Part shown: piece after piece, positions 51,773 through 60,802 of the stretch
How the letters are laid out: every line of letters begins with the position of its first letter
Numbering within the stretch: position 1 is the first letter of the stretch
DNA from: Pseudomonadota bacterium
GTDB lineage: Bacteria; Pseudomonadota; Alphaproteobacteria; Rhizobiales; Rhizobiaceae
Reading direction: 5' to 3'
Assembly: GCA_023451735.1 (NCBI GenBank)
Contig: JAEXYH010000037.1
Location: forward strand, 109,631 to 173,630
DNA length: 64,000 nucleotides
The notes under the pieces: model-generated
Told to the model about the DNA's origin: nothing
Databases searched by the model: none
Seen by the model: the letters and a program-made list of their open reading frames with translations, nothing else
Translations under genes and position numbers: made by a program

Positions 51773-53746
51773 ATGACTTCTCGCGAACAAAACGACCGGA
51801 TGGCAAATGCGATCCGTTTTCTTGCCATGGATGCCGTCGAAAAGGCGAATTCCGGCCACCCAGGCATGCCGATGGGCATGGCCGACGTGGCAACGGTCCT
51901 GTTCTCCAAATACCTGAAGTTCGACCCGACGAAACCGAACTGGCCGGACCGCGACCGTTTCGTGCTGTCAGCCGGCCACGGCTCGATGCTTCTCTATTCG
52001 CTCCTGTATCTGACCGGTTATGAGGACATGACCGTCGAGGACCTGAAGGGCTTCCGCCAGCTCGGCTCCAAGACCGCCGGCCACCCGGAATATGGTCACG
52101 CCACCGGCATCGAGACCACCACCGGCCCGCTCGGCCAGGGCATTGCCAATGCCGTCGGCATGGCGATCGCCGAGCGCAAGCTCGCCGACGAATTCGGCTC
52201 CGACCTGCAGGATCACTATACCTACGTGATCAACGGCGACGGTTGCCTGATGGAAGGCATCAGCCATGAAGCGATCGCGCTTGCAGGCCACCTGAAGCTG
52301 AACAAGCTGGTTCTCTTCTGGGACGACAACTCGATTACCATCGATGGCGCGGTATCCCTGTCGGATTCGACCGACCAGATCGCCCGCTTCAAGGCGGTCC
52401 ACTGGAACACGATCCAGATCGACGGCCATGACCAGGCCGCGATTGCCGATGCGATAGAACAGGCCCACAAGTCCGACCGCCCGACCTTCATCGCCTGCAA
52501 GACGACGATCGGTTTCGGCGCTCCGAACAAAGCCGGCAGCCACAAGGTTCACGGCTCGCCGCTCGGTGCGGAAGAAATCGCCGCCACCCGCAAGGCGCTG
52601 AACTGGGAATACGAACCCTTCGTCGTTCCGAACGACGTGCTCTCCGAATGGCGCGCCGCCGGCACCCGCTCGGTCGAAACCGTCAAGGCATGGGAAGGCC
52701 GCCTCGAAAAGTCCGACAAGAAGGCTGAGTTCGACCGCCGTTTTGCCGGTGACCTGCCGGCGGGCTTCGATGCCGCCATCAGCGACTACAAGAAGAAGCT
52801 CGCCGAAACCAAGCCGACGGTCGCAACCCGCAAGGCCTCCGAGGACGCGCTCGAAGTCATCAATGGCTTCCTTCCGGAAACCATCGGCGGCTCCGCCGAC
52901 CTGACGCCGTCGAACAACACCAAGACCAGCCAGATGGTCTCGATCACGCCGACGGATTTCACCGGTCGCTACATGCACTGGGGCATCCGCGAACACGGCA
53001 TGGCATCCGCCATGAACGGCATCGCGCTGCACGGCGGCCTGATTCCTTACGGCGGCGGCTTCATGATCTTCTCGGATTACTGCCGCCCGCCGATCCGCCT
53101 TGCCTCATTGATGGGCATCCGCGTCATCCACGTTCTGACGCATGATTCGATCGGCGTCGGCGAAGATGGCCCGACCCACCAGCCGGTCGAGCAGATGGCG
53201 TCGCTGCGCGCCATCCCGAACCTGATGATGTTCCGCCCGGCCGATGCCGTCGAAACTGCCGAATGCTGGCAGATCGCCATCTCGACCAAGGATCGTCCGT
53301 CGGGTCTGGCACTCACCCGCCAGAACCTGACCACGGTGCGCACCGAATATTCGGAAGAAAACCGTTCAGCCAAGGGCGCCTACACGCTTTCCGGCAATGC
53401 CGATGCAAAGGTCACGATCTTCGCATCCGGTTCGGAAGTCGAGCTTGCCGTCGCCGCCGCCAAGACACTTGGCGAAAAGGGCACGACAGTCCGCGTCGTC
53501 TCGGTACCGTCGACCGAACTGTTCTTCGAGCAGCCGGACGCCTACCGCGCCGAAATCATCGGCAAGTCGCCGGTCAAGATCGCCGTTGAAGCCGGCGTTC
53601 GCGAAGGCTGGGATGCGTTCATCGGTCCGGAAGGCACGTTTGTCGGCATGAAGGGTTTTGGCGCTTCCGGCCCGGCCAAGGACGTCTTCAAGCATTTCGG
53701 CATCACGGCCGACGCCGTCGTCGCTGCCGCTGTCGCAAAAATTTAA
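51773..53746 (+). CDS. tkt: Transketolase
   Basis: Transketolase moves two-carbon ketol units between sugar phosphates using thiamine diphosphate and serves the pentose phosphate and Calvin-type cycles. The 657-residue protein has the substrate-binding NSGHPGMPMGMADV (about 23-36), the ThDP motif GDGCLMEGISHEA (about 154-166) with NSITIDG, and the C-terminal domain (about 540-657). The ATG at 51773 is clear. It starts a group followed by gap, with pgk and fba further on. Confidence 0.97.
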   Translation: MTSREQNDRMANAIRFLAMDAVEKANSGHPGMPMGMADVATVLFSKYLKFDPTKPNWPDRDRFVLSAGHGSMLLYSLLYLTGYEDMTVEDLKGFRQLGSKTAGHPEYGHATGIETTTGPLGQGIANAVGMAIAERKLADEFGSDLQDHYTYVINGDGCLMEGISHEAIALAGHLKLNKLVLFWDDNSITIDGAVSLSDSTDQIARFKAVHWNTIQIDGHDQAAIADAIEQAHKSDRPTFIACKTTIGFGAPNKAGSHKVHGSPLGAEEIAATRKALNWEYEPFVVPNDVLSEWRAAGTRSVETVKAWEGRLEKSDKKAEFDRRFAGDLPAGFDAAISDYKKKLAETKPTVATRKASEDALEVINGFLPETIGGSADLTPSNNTKTSQMVSITPTDFTGRYMHWGIREHGMASAMNGIALHGGLIPYGGGFMIFSDYCRPPIRLASLMGIRVIHVLTHDSIGVGEDGPTHQPVEQMASLRAIPNLMMFRPADAVETAECWQIAISTKDRPSGLALTRQNLTTVRTEYSEENRSAKGAYTLSGNADAKVTIFASGSEVELAVAAAKTLGEKGTTVRVVSVPSTELFFEQPDAYRAEIIGKSPVKIAVEAGVREGWDAFIGPEGTFVGMKGFGASGPAKDVFKHFGITADAVVAAAVAKI

Positions 53747-53754
53747 TGCAAACG

Positions 53755-53780
53755 ACTGCCCTAGATCAAAGTAGGGCAGT
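53755..53780 (+). other. Hairpin between tkt and gap
   Basis: ACTGCCCTA (53755-53763) pairs perfectly with TAGGGCAGT (53772-53780). There is no following T run, so it is not a standard terminator; it may stabilise mRNA ends or reduce read-through between tkt and gap. Confidence 0.5.
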
Positions 53781-53828
53781 CACAACCCGCGTTAAAACGT
53801 AGCCCCATTATCAGGGAGTAAAGCTCAT

Positions 53829-54839
53829 ATGACTGTAAAGGTTGCCATTAACGGCTTCGGCCGTATCGGCCGCAACGTTCTCCGCGCCATCGTCGAATCC
53901 GGTCGCACCGACATCGAAGTCGTTGCCATCAACGACCTTGGCCCTGTCGAAACCAATGCCCATCTGCTCCGCTACGATTCGATCCACGGCAAATTCCCGG
54001 CCGATGTGAAGGTCAATGGCGACACCATCACCGTTGGCGGCGGCAAGCCGATCAAGGTTACCGCGATCAAGGATCCGGCAACCCTGCCGCACAAGGAACT
54101 CGGCGTCGACATCGCGCTCGAGTGCACCGGCATCTTCACCGCCCGCGACAAGGCCGCCCTGCACCTGACCGCCGGCGCAAAGCGCGTCATCGTTTCGGCT
54201 CCGGCCGACGGCGCCGACCTGACTGTCGTTTTCGGCGTCAACGACGACCAGCTGACCAAGGACCACCTGGTCATCTCCAACGCGTCCTGCACCACGAACT
54301 GCCTGGTTCCGGTCGTCAAGGCGCTGGATGACGCTGTCGGCATCGACCACGGCTTCATGACCACGATCCACTCCTACACGGGTGACCAGCCGACGCTCGA
54401 CACCATGCACAAGGACCTGTACCGCGCCCGCGCCGCAGCCCTGTCCATGATCCCGACCTCGACCGGCGCCGCAAAGGCTGTTGGCCTGGTTCTGCCGCAT
54501 CTCAAGGGCCGTCTCGACGGCACCTCGATCCGCGTTCCGACCCCGAACGTCTCGGTCGTCGACTTCAAGTTTGTCGCCAAGAAGAACACCACGGTTGCCG
54601 AAATCAACGAAGCCATCAAGGCTGCCGCCAACGGCAAGCTGAAGGGCATCCTCGGTTACACCGAAGAGCCGCTGGTTTCCCGCGACTTCAACCACGACAG
54701 CCATTCCTCGATCTTCGCGATCGACCAGACCAAGGTGCTCGAAGGCAACTTCGTCCGCGTCCTGTCCTGGTACGACAACGAGTGGGGCTTCTCCAACCGC
54801 ATGGCCGATACCTCGGTCGCGCTTGGCAAGCTGCTCTAA
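53829..54839 (+). CDS. gap: Glyceraldehyde-3-phosphate dehydrogenase
   Basis: GAPDH interconverts glyceraldehyde-3-phosphate and 1,3-bisphosphoglycerate. The 336-residue protein has INGFGRIGRNVLRA (7-20), the catalytic Cys154 in ISNASCTTNCLVP, His in TTIHSYTGDQ (about 181), and an Asp in AINDL (36), which suggests NAD preference. A strong terminator follows. It is 80 bases from tkt. Confidence 0.97.
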   Translation: MTVKVAINGFGRIGRNVLRAIVESGRTDIEVVAINDLGPVETNAHLLRYDSIHGKFPADVKVNGDTITVGGGKPIKVTAIKDPATLPHKELGVDIALECTGIFTARDKAALHLTAGAKRVIVSAPADGADLTVVFGVNDDQLTKDHLVISNASCTTNCLVPVVKALDDAVGIDHGFMTTIHSYTGDQPTLDTMHKDLYRARAAALSMIPTSTGAAKAVGLVLPHLKGRLDGTSIRVPTPNVSVVDFKFVAKKNTTVAEINEAIKAAANGKLKGILGYTEEPLVSRDFNHDSHSSIFAIDQTKVLEGNFVRVLSWYDNEWGFSNRMADTSVALGKLL

Positions 54840-54860
54840 GCATTGCTTTCGAACGACGAA

Positions 54861-54889
54861 AGGGGCGCCTCGGGCGCCCCTTTTTTTTG
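54861..54889 (+). terminator. Terminator after gap
   Basis: The stem AGGGGCGCC/GGCGCCCCT with a small CTCG-type loop is followed by eight T. It closes the tkt-gap transcript; the convergent DUF1284 gene ends next to it. Confidence 0.9.
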
Positions 54890-54892
54890 TTT

Positions 54893-55333
54893 TCAACAAC
54901 ACCCTATCGTTTCAGTGCGAATACGGACTTCGCGGTAGCCATCAGCCGCGATGCTGGTGCAGAGATCAGACCATTCGCACCCGCTGCAGGCTTTTCGCGT
55001 GACGCCACCCGCAAAAGCTTTCCGCATCCGCAACAGCAGGATCGGATACATGTCGATACGGCTACCGGCCGAGATCGTCATATCGAGAAGATCGCCGACA
55101 TCGGCAGCAGCCTGCGCGTCACGCAGCCGTACACTGTCGCGATAACAATGTGGATCAGGCTCGCAAAGAAGTGCCGCGCAGACATCATCCGGCCCGTCGA
55201 CGATCAGAACCTCCTCCCCCTCCGAAAGCCTTCGGGCAATGCGGTCGTAATTGGCAACGAAACCGGGCGTGTATCCCTTGCCCACATAGGTGAGCAGGCA
55301 AAGGAGATGATGTGGCCTCAGCCGAACCGTCAT
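54893..55333 (-). CDS. DUF1284 domain protein
   Basis: The 146-residue protein begins MTVRLRPHHLLCLLTYVGKGY and has the Cys-rich tail RKACSGCEWSDLCTSIA (about 113-129) typical of DUF1284, which may bind metal. Its start overlaps the bioY stop (ATGA), so it is coupled to bioY. This bioY neighbour is common in Rhizobiales; the role in biotin metabolism is unknown. Confidence 0.87.
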   Translation of the reverse strand: MTVRLRPHHLLCLLTYVGKGYTPGFVANYDRIARRLSEGEEVLIVDGPDDVCAALLCEPDPHCYRDSVRLRDAQAAADVGDLLDMTISAGSRIDMYPILLLRMRKAFAGGVTRKACSGCEWSDLCTSIAADGYREVRIRTETIGCC

Positions 55334-55920
55334 GCGGCAGGCCGAGCCCTGCCACGCGCCAGCAGGCGCAGAAGAGCCGCACCGAGCGCGGATTTCAGCG
55401 CCGCCCCGACGAGGAAGGGCAGCACGCCAAGCAGAAAGGCCTTTTCCGCACCGATCATGAAGGCCAATACGGCACCGCCGATAACAAGGCACAGAAGATT
55501 GGCGAACATCATCGCCACGAACGCCAGAACCGGGCGATGACCGTTCCAACCTTTCTCCGCCAGTAAGCCCGTGACGGCTGCGACAATCGGGAAGGAAAAC
55601 AGATAACCGGCCGTCGGACCGGCAAAAGCATGCAGCCCGCCGGCCCCGTTAGCCAGAACCGGCATGCCCATGGCAGCCTCGGCAAGCCATGCAACAACCG
55701 TCGCCGCCCCCAGACGCCAGCCGTAAAGCGCACCGATCAGCGTAACAGCCAGGGTCTGCATGGTGATCGGCACCGGTATCATCGGCACCGATACATAGGA
55801 GGATGCGGCAAGGATACCGGTGCCAAGCACGATGGCTAGGCCACGCAACACGAGCGGGGCATTCTGCAGATCAAGCGGGCTGAAGGCAGGCTTGGCAGCG
55901 CGGGTAGAAGCGTAGTTCAT
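55330..55920 (-). CDS. bioY: Biotin transporter BioY
   Basis: BioY is the substrate-binding membrane component for biotin uptake (ECF type, or a solo transporter). The 196-residue protein has about six membrane helices, with conserved PMIPVPITMQTLAVTLIGALYGW (about 45-67) and the GGLHAFAGPTAGYLFSFP segment (about 91-108). The ATG at 55920 has GGAG seven bases upstream. BioR-type boxes precede it. The DUF1284 gene is coupled downstream. Confidence 0.94.
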   Translation of the reverse strand: MNYASTRAAKPAFSPLDLQNAPLVLRGLAIVLGTGILAASSYVSVPMIPVPITMQTLAVTLIGALYGWRLGAATVVAWLAEAAMGMPVLANGAGGLHAFAGPTAGYLFSFPIVAAVTGLLAEKGWNGHRPVLAFVAMMFANLLCLVIGGAVLAFMIGAEKAFLLGVLPFLVGAALKSALGAALLRLLARGRARPAA

Positions 55921-55933
55921 GTGTATCTCCAAA

Positions 55934-55963
55934 TTATAGATAATTTTTAGAATCTATAGCTAA
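55934..55963. promoter_or_regulatory. Tandem BioR-type boxes upstream of bioY
   Basis: TTATAGATAA (55934-55943) matches the BioR box, and CTATAGCTAA (55954-55963) matches it with two differences. The two copies are exactly 20 bases (two helical turns) apart. The nearer box starts 14 bases upstream of the bioY ATG, overlapping the transcription start or ribosome-site region, so repression is likely. Confidence 0.8.
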
Positions 55964-56037
55964 TGAGTCCACAGAACGAACAGATTGGCAAGCCGCAAAG
56001 ATTGCGACTGACAAAACCCATTGAAAATTCTCAGAAA

Positions 56038-56670
56038 TTAAAGGGCCTTGCGCGGACTTTGACCAACCCACTGCACGTGCCGGGCAAGCACGGCTGCCGC
56101 CTGCTCGACATCCCCGACCCTGAGTGCCGAGAGAATGGCGCGATGATCCCGATCGGTTGGCGCCTCCCATTCGGCTCGCCATCCGGAGAACAGCAAACGG
56201 GCGCCGACCATCTGCAGGTCATCGATGGTTTTCAGCAGGCGCGGCATGCCGCATGGAGTGAGGATCAGGCGGTGAAAGCTTCGATTCGCCTCGTCCCACG
56301 CCTGCACGTCGGTTGCCCTGTCGCCGGCGCAGGTGGCCGCTTCGGCCGCATCGAGAATGGCTCGGGTGAGATGAGGCGCCGCATGACGCAACGCCAGCAC
56401 TTCCAGCGCCGCCCGCATCTCCGCCACTTCCTTTACCTCATCGAGACTGAAACCTGCGACCCGCACACCGCGACGGGGCTCACTGACGACAAGCCCTTGC
56501 GATTCCAGCCGCCGAAACGCCTCGCGTACCGGCACATGACTGGTACCGAATTCTTCGGCAATGTGATCCTGCCGAAGCCTCGCCCCGGCGGCGATCGTGC
56601 CGGCGACAATCCGCTCGGCAAGCACTCGGCTGATACGGGAGGCGATCGTGTCTGATTTGGCTGTCGTCAT
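56038..56670 (-). CDS. bioR: BioR, GntR-family biotin regulator
   Basis: The 210-residue protein has a GntR winged helix (about 8-75; ASRISRVLAERIVAGTIAAG, then QDHIAEEFGTSHVPVREAFRRLESQGLV) and an FCD effector domain (about 80-205) with the metal-site-like AWDEANRSFHRLIL and HRAILSALRVGD. In Rhizobiales such a regulator beside bioY, with TTATAGATAA sites, is BioR, which represses biotin genes. The ATG at 56670 is only three bases from the BioR box and has no ribosome site, so a leaderless start is likely. Confidence 0.92.
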   Translation of the reverse strand: MTTAKSDTIASRISRVLAERIVAGTIAAGARLRQDHIAEEFGTSHVPVREAFRRLESQGLVVSEPRRGVRVAGFSLDEVKEVAEMRAALEVLALRHAAPHLTRAILDAAEAATCAGDRATDVQAWDEANRSFHRLILTPCGMPRLLKTIDDLQMVGARLLFSGWRAEWEAPTDRDHRAILSALRVGDVEQAAAVLARHVQWVGQSPRKAL

Positions 56671-56696
56671 GAATTATAGATAATTCATGACGACAG
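56661..56696. promoter_or_regulatory. 36-bp palindrome with BioR box over the bioR start
   Basis: Arms of 17 bases (56661-56677 and 56680-56696) match perfectly around AG. The centre contains the BioR box TTATAGATAA (56674-56683), and both ends read ATGACGACAG outward, so the bioR start codon and the next codons (minus strand) are mirrored on the plus strand at 56687. Autoregulation by BioR is expected. The mirrored start leads to no convincing gene on the plus strand. Confidence 0.85.
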
Positions 56697-57442
56697 GTCC
56701 GTCGAGCATTCGACGGTCATCTTGTTGGCTTTTCGCCCGAACTCACACGCCTTCCCGGGTGCTCTTGGCAAGGTCGGGAAATGGGTTTCTACAGACCGGT
56801 TCGAACTGCAATCATGAGGACGCCAGCGGCACCCACACATGCAATTTCAACGCCTTAACTCTTTATTCATCCCCGCTCTTCAAAACCATGCCTATAATCC
56901 ACGCGCTTCCGTCGCCGGAGTGTTTCGCGAGACGTTCGCGGGCAGGCGGGGGCCGGCGCTTTCGTCTCGAGCCGTAACGTGCGGCAAGGGCGGAAGGGGT
57001 GAAAATCATGGGAGGGAGCAATCCCGTCCCTATCAAGCCTCCCCCTGGCAGCCATGCCGGGTTCGGTTGAGCCGTCCAAGCGCAGGAGCGATCCCGCGTG
57101 CAGCGAGGCGAGAGGATCATCCGTAGGGACCGGAAGTCCCGAATAGACGCCGAAGGCCACGCGAATGCGGAGCCACACTTTTATCCCCAATGAGGTTCCG
57201 CATTCGTGTGGGCTCTCCGATTTTTGAACCGCTGAAAGCACCAAGGGATGAGACCGTCTTTTTTCCGCCCTGCCCTTCTCTTGCCGGAATTGTTCCTGCC
57301 TATTGCTATCAGTAAAGATTCGCTCCGGCCTGCGCCGGATCTGCCCCCGCTCCGACACACGACCCGCGACCGAAAACCGGCTTCGCGACCAGCACGTGCT
57401 GCCCGAGAAGGGAGCAAGCGGCAAACGAAGAGGTCGGGGCCT
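56697..57442 (+). other. Unexplained region with hairpins upstream of the antiporter
   Basis: These 746 bases contain no supported gene. Between about 57010 and 57215 several stems occur on the plus strand: GGGA-GCAA-TCCC with a GNRA-type loop (57011-57022 region), GGGAC/GTCCC (57122-57136 region), and a 17-base-pair stem near 57157-57212 formed by CACGCGAATGCGGA and TCCGCATTCGTGTG. This could be a structured leader of the antiporter mRNA or a small RNA. No known riboswitch was recognised. Confidence 0.45.
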
Positions 57443-59266
57443 TTGGAGGCGTTTTATATCGTATTGCTGATCGGCACGCTTCTGGTGCTGGTCTCCGCCT
57501 TCTCAAGCCTTCTCGCCTTCCGCTTCGGCGCCCCGCTTCTCCTCGTTTTCCTCGCGATAGGCCTGCTTGCCGGCGTCGACGGGCTCGGCATCCAGTTTTC
57601 CAATTATCCCTTCACCTTCATGCTGGGATCGCTGGCATTGGCCGTCATCCTGTTCGATTCCGGCTTCATCACTCCGATCCACTCCTTCAGGATCGCCGCG
57701 GTTCCCGCAATCACGCTGGCGACAGTCGGCGTGTTGTTGACCGCCAGTATCTTCGCCTTCGCGGCAACGTTTCTTCTTGATCTCGGCTGGCTCGAAGGTC
57801 TGCTGCTGGGATCGATCGTCGCCTCTACCGATGCCGCGGCCGTGTTCTTCCTTTTGCGCATCGGCGGCATCAACATCCGCGACAAGGTGCGCTCGACACT
57901 CGAGGTCGAATCCGGCACCAACGATCCGATGGCGATCTTCCTGACGATCGCGATTGCCGAACTGATCGGAACCGGCCAGCGACTTTCCGGCATCGACCTG
58001 CATTTCTTCCTTGTCTTCATCGAGGAAATGGGGCTGGGCGTCATCTTCGGCGTGCTCGGCGGCATGATGATCGTCTCCATCCTCAACCGCTTCACCTCCG
58101 ACCGCGGCCTTGCGCCGATCTTCGTCCTGACGCTGGCGCTGCTCGTCTTCGCCTTTACCGGCGCGATGGGCGGCAGCGGCTTTCTCGCCGTCTACGTGGC
58201 CGGCATGTATGCGGGCAATCGAAAGATGTTCGCCAAGCAGCAGATCATGCGCTTCAACGAGGGGCTGACCTGGCTTGCCCAGATCATCATGTTCCTCGTT
58301 CTCGGCCTGCTCGCCACGCCCTCGCAGTTCCCGAGCATTCTCCTGCCGGCCGTCGGCCTCGCACTCTTCCTCATCTTCGTCGCCCGCCCGATCGCCGTGT
58401 GGCTGAGCCTGCTGCCCTTCGATTTCACTCAGCAGGAAATCGGCTTCGTCGCCTGGGTCGGCCTGCGTGGCGCCGTCTCGATCCTGCTCGCGATCATGCC
58501 GCTTTTGAGCGGCGTCGAGAACGGCGAACTCTTCTTCAACACCGCCTTCATCATTGTCCTTGTCTCGCTCTGCCTGCAGGGCTGGACGATCAAGCCTGTC
58601 GCGACCCGCCTCGGCCTCATCATTCCGCCGCGCATGGGCGCGGTCGAAAAGATCGAGCTGGATCTGCCGGGTGCCGCCCAGCACGAATTGATCTCCTACA
58701 AGGTCATCAAGGACAGCCCGATCATGCGCGGCGAGCGCATCCCCCGCTGGGCCATGCCCTCGCTTGTCATCCGCGACGGCAAGAGCATCCGTTACCAATA
58801 TGCCGGACGCTTGAGGGAAGGCGACCAGGTCTATCTCTTCGTCGCCCCCACCTACACCAAACTGCTCGACCGCCTGTTTGCCGCCCGCGCGCCGGTGGAC
58901 GACAATGACGAGGAATTCTTCGGCGCCTTCGCCATCTCCCCTGCCCGCCCGGCCAAGGAACTCGATGCCGCCTATGGTCCGGGCCTCCTCTCGGCCGCCG
59001 AACAGGGCATGACGGTGGGCGAACTCATGATTGCCCGTCTCGGCGGCAAGGCGGAATATGCCGATCGGATGCGCTTCGGTTCGATCATCCTGATCGTCCG
59101 CGAGGTCGACGAACTCGACCACGTCCGCTCTATTGGCGTGTCGCTTGAGCCGGTCGAACCGACCACCAGCCTGCCGATCTTCATCAACATGCGCGAGATT
59201 GCCCATCGCGTGCGCGATCTCATCCGAAAATACCGTGGCAAGCCGGTGCCGCCACAGGGACATTAG
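57443..59266 (+). CDS. Potassium/proton antiporter, CvrA/NhaP2-like
   Basis: The 607-residue protein has about 12 membrane helices (1-390) of the CPA1 type, with LFDSGFITP, the ion-binding GSIVASTDAAAVFFLL (about 121-136) and ESGTNDPMAIFL (about 155-166). A TrkA_C-like domain (about 400-470) and a C-terminal CorC_HlyC-type domain (about 510-600) follow. This layout is that of K+/H+ antiporters CvrA/NhaP2. The start is TTG 57443, chosen because it gives the family N-terminus MEAFYIVLLIGT; a long upstream in-frame extension is rejected. Confidence 0.88.
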   Translation: MEAFYIVLLIGTLLVLVSAFSSLLAFRFGAPLLLVFLAIGLLAGVDGLGIQFSNYPFTFMLGSLALAVILFDSGFITPIHSFRIAAVPAITLATVGVLLTASIFAFAATFLLDLGWLEGLLLGSIVASTDAAAVFFLLRIGGINIRDKVRSTLEVESGTNDPMAIFLTIAIAELIGTGQRLSGIDLHFFLVFIEEMGLGVIFGVLGGMMIVSILNRFTSDRGLAPIFVLTLALLVFAFTGAMGGSGFLAVYVAGMYAGNRKMFAKQQIMRFNEGLTWLAQIIMFLVLGLLATPSQFPSILLPAVGLALFLIFVARPIAVWLSLLPFDFTQQEIGFVAWVGLRGAVSILLAIMPLLSGVENGELFFNTAFIIVLVSLCLQGWTIKPVATRLGLIIPPRMGAVEKIELDLPGAAQHELISYKVIKDSPIMRGERIPRWAMPSLVIRDGKSIRYQYAGRLREGDQVYLFVAPTYTKLLDRLFAARAPVDDNDEEFFGAFAISPARPAKELDAAYGPGLLSAAEQGMTVGELMIARLGGKAEYADRMRFGSIILIVREVDELDHVRSIGVSLEPVEPTTSLPIFINMREIAHRVRDLIRKYRGKPVPPQGH

Positions 59267-59401
59267 GTTATATTCGAGAGCGTGCTGCGGCTCTTGGCGC
59301 CCTTGCGTCGGACTGCAACAATAGTATGGTCCCCCAGTTTCAGCGGCCGGGCGCTTCAGGGCGTTCGGTCCTATTTCAGCACTCAAGGAGTGGATTAGCC
59401 C

Positions 59402-60604
59402 ATGCCGGCATTCAAGACTATTGACGACATCAGCAACCCCGCAGGCAAACGCGTTCTCGTGCGCGTCGATCTCAATGTGCCGGTTGCCGATGGAAAGGTG
59501 ACCGACAAGACCCGTATCGAGCGCGTTGCCCCGACGATCCTTGAACTGTCGAAAAAGGGCGCCAAGGTCATCCTGCTAGCCCATTTCGGCCGCCCCAAGG
59601 GTGAGCCGGTCGCCGACATGTCGCTGTCGCTGATCGTCCCGGCGATCAATGAAGTGCTTGGCACGAAAATCCTCTTCGCCTCCGACTGCATCGGTCCCGA
59701 CGCAGAAAAGGCCGTCGGTTCGATGAAGGACGGCGACATCCTGCTTCTTGAAAACACCCGCTTCCACAAGGGCGAGGAAAAGAACGACGCGGAGTTTACC
59801 GAAGCGCTTGCCGCAAACGGCGATATCTACGTCAACGACGCCTTCTCCGCCGCCCACCGCGCCCATGCCTCGACCGAAGGCCTGGCTCACCACCTTCCGG
59901 CCTATGCCGGCCGCACCATGCAGGCCGAGCTTGAGGCGCTGGAAAAGGGCCTCGGCGCACCCGTTCGCCCGACAGTCGCCATCGTCGGCGGCGCAAAGGT
60001 CTCGACAAAGATCGACCTGTTGCAGAACCTGGTGAAGAAGGTCGACGCGCTGGTTATCGGCGGCGGCATGGCCAACACCTTCATCGCCGCCAAGGGCATC
60101 AATGTCGGCAAGTCGCTCTGCGAACACGACCTTGGCGACCTCGCCCGGACGATCATGACCGAAGCTGAAAGCGCCGGTTGCTCCATCGTTCTTCCGATCG
60201 ATGCCGTCGTTGCCCGAGAATTCAAGGCCAATGCCGCCAACGAAACCGTCGCCATCGACGCCATCCCGGCCGATGCCATGGCCCTCGATGTCGGTCCGAA
60301 GTCGGTCGAAGCCATCAACGAATGGATCGGCAAGGCTTCGACGCTCGTCTGGAACGGCCCGCTCGGCGCCTTCGAAATCACGCCCTTCGATACGGCCACC
60401 GTTTCGGCCGCCAGGTTCGCAGCAGCACAGACCAAGGCTGGAAAGCTGACATCGGTTGCCGGTGGCGGTGACACAGTCGCAGCTCTCAACCATGCAGGCG
60501 TCGCCGACGACTTCACCTACATCTCGACGGCCGGCGGCGCGTTTCTCGAATGGATGGAAGGCAAGGAACTGCCGGGCGTGGCAGTCCTCTCCAAGACCGC
60601 TTGA
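59402..60604 (+). CDS. pgk: Phosphoglycerate kinase
   Basis: Pgk transfers phosphate between 1,3-bisphosphoglycerate and ADP. The 400-residue protein has VRVDLNVPV (about 21-29), the substrate-binding LLAHFGRPKG (about 57-66), LLENTRFHKGEE, GGAKVSTKIDLL (about 198-209), and the C-terminal GGGDTVAAL. It follows the antiporter by 135 bases and precedes fba. Confidence 0.97.
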   Translation: MPAFKTIDDISNPAGKRVLVRVDLNVPVADGKVTDKTRIERVAPTILELSKKGAKVILLAHFGRPKGEPVADMSLSLIVPAINEVLGTKILFASDCIGPDAEKAVGSMKDGDILLLENTRFHKGEEKNDAEFTEALAANGDIYVNDAFSAAHRAHASTEGLAHHLPAYAGRTMQAELEALEKGLGAPVRPTVAIVGGAKVSTKIDLLQNLVKKVDALVIGGGMANTFIAAKGINVGKSLCEHDLGDLARTIMTEAESAGCSIVLPIDAVVAREFKANAANETVAIDAIPADAMALDVGPKSVEAINEWIGKASTLVWNGPLGAFEITPFDTATVSAARFAAAQTKAGKLTSVAGGGDTVAALNHAGVADDFTYISTAGGAFLEWMEGKELPGVAVLSKTA

Positions 60605-60683
60605 TCAGCGTTTTATCCACAGCTCGACCACAACCAGAATGCGCGGACTTAGCTCCGCGCATTCGCGTTTCAAGACCCTCTTA

Positions 60684-60738
60684 AAATATTTAGATCTTTT
60701 AAACGATTGAATTGAATTCAATCGTTTCAAATATTTAG
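60684..60738. promoter_or_regulatory. 27-bp palindrome flanked by direct repeats, upstream of fba
   Basis: The sequence 60701-60727 is a perfect palindrome with 13-base arms (starting AAACGATTGAATT) around a single central G. It is flanked by two copies of AAATATTTAG (60684-60693 and 60729-60738), 45 bases apart. It lies about 75 bases upstream of the fba start, where a repressor or activator would bind. The regulator is not identified. Confidence 0.7.
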
Positions 60739-60802
60739 CCGTGGATTTACTTCCGCCCTACATCTGTTATCGCCTCAGATATCAAGTGTTGGAGATCGAC
60801 AA

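Noticed and set aside
56687..56977. Plus-strand ORF starting at the mirrored bioR start
   Set aside because: Its start exists only because of the palindrome, there is no ribosome site and the product has no recognisable features.
57248..57442. N-terminal extension of the antiporter
   Set aside because: Basic, Pro-rich and unlike the family; the membrane domain begins at the TTG 57443.
57503..59386. 627-residue frame opposite the antiporter
   Set aside because: Its composition is typical of an antisense shadow frame in GC-rich DNA; the plus strand encodes a clear antiporter.
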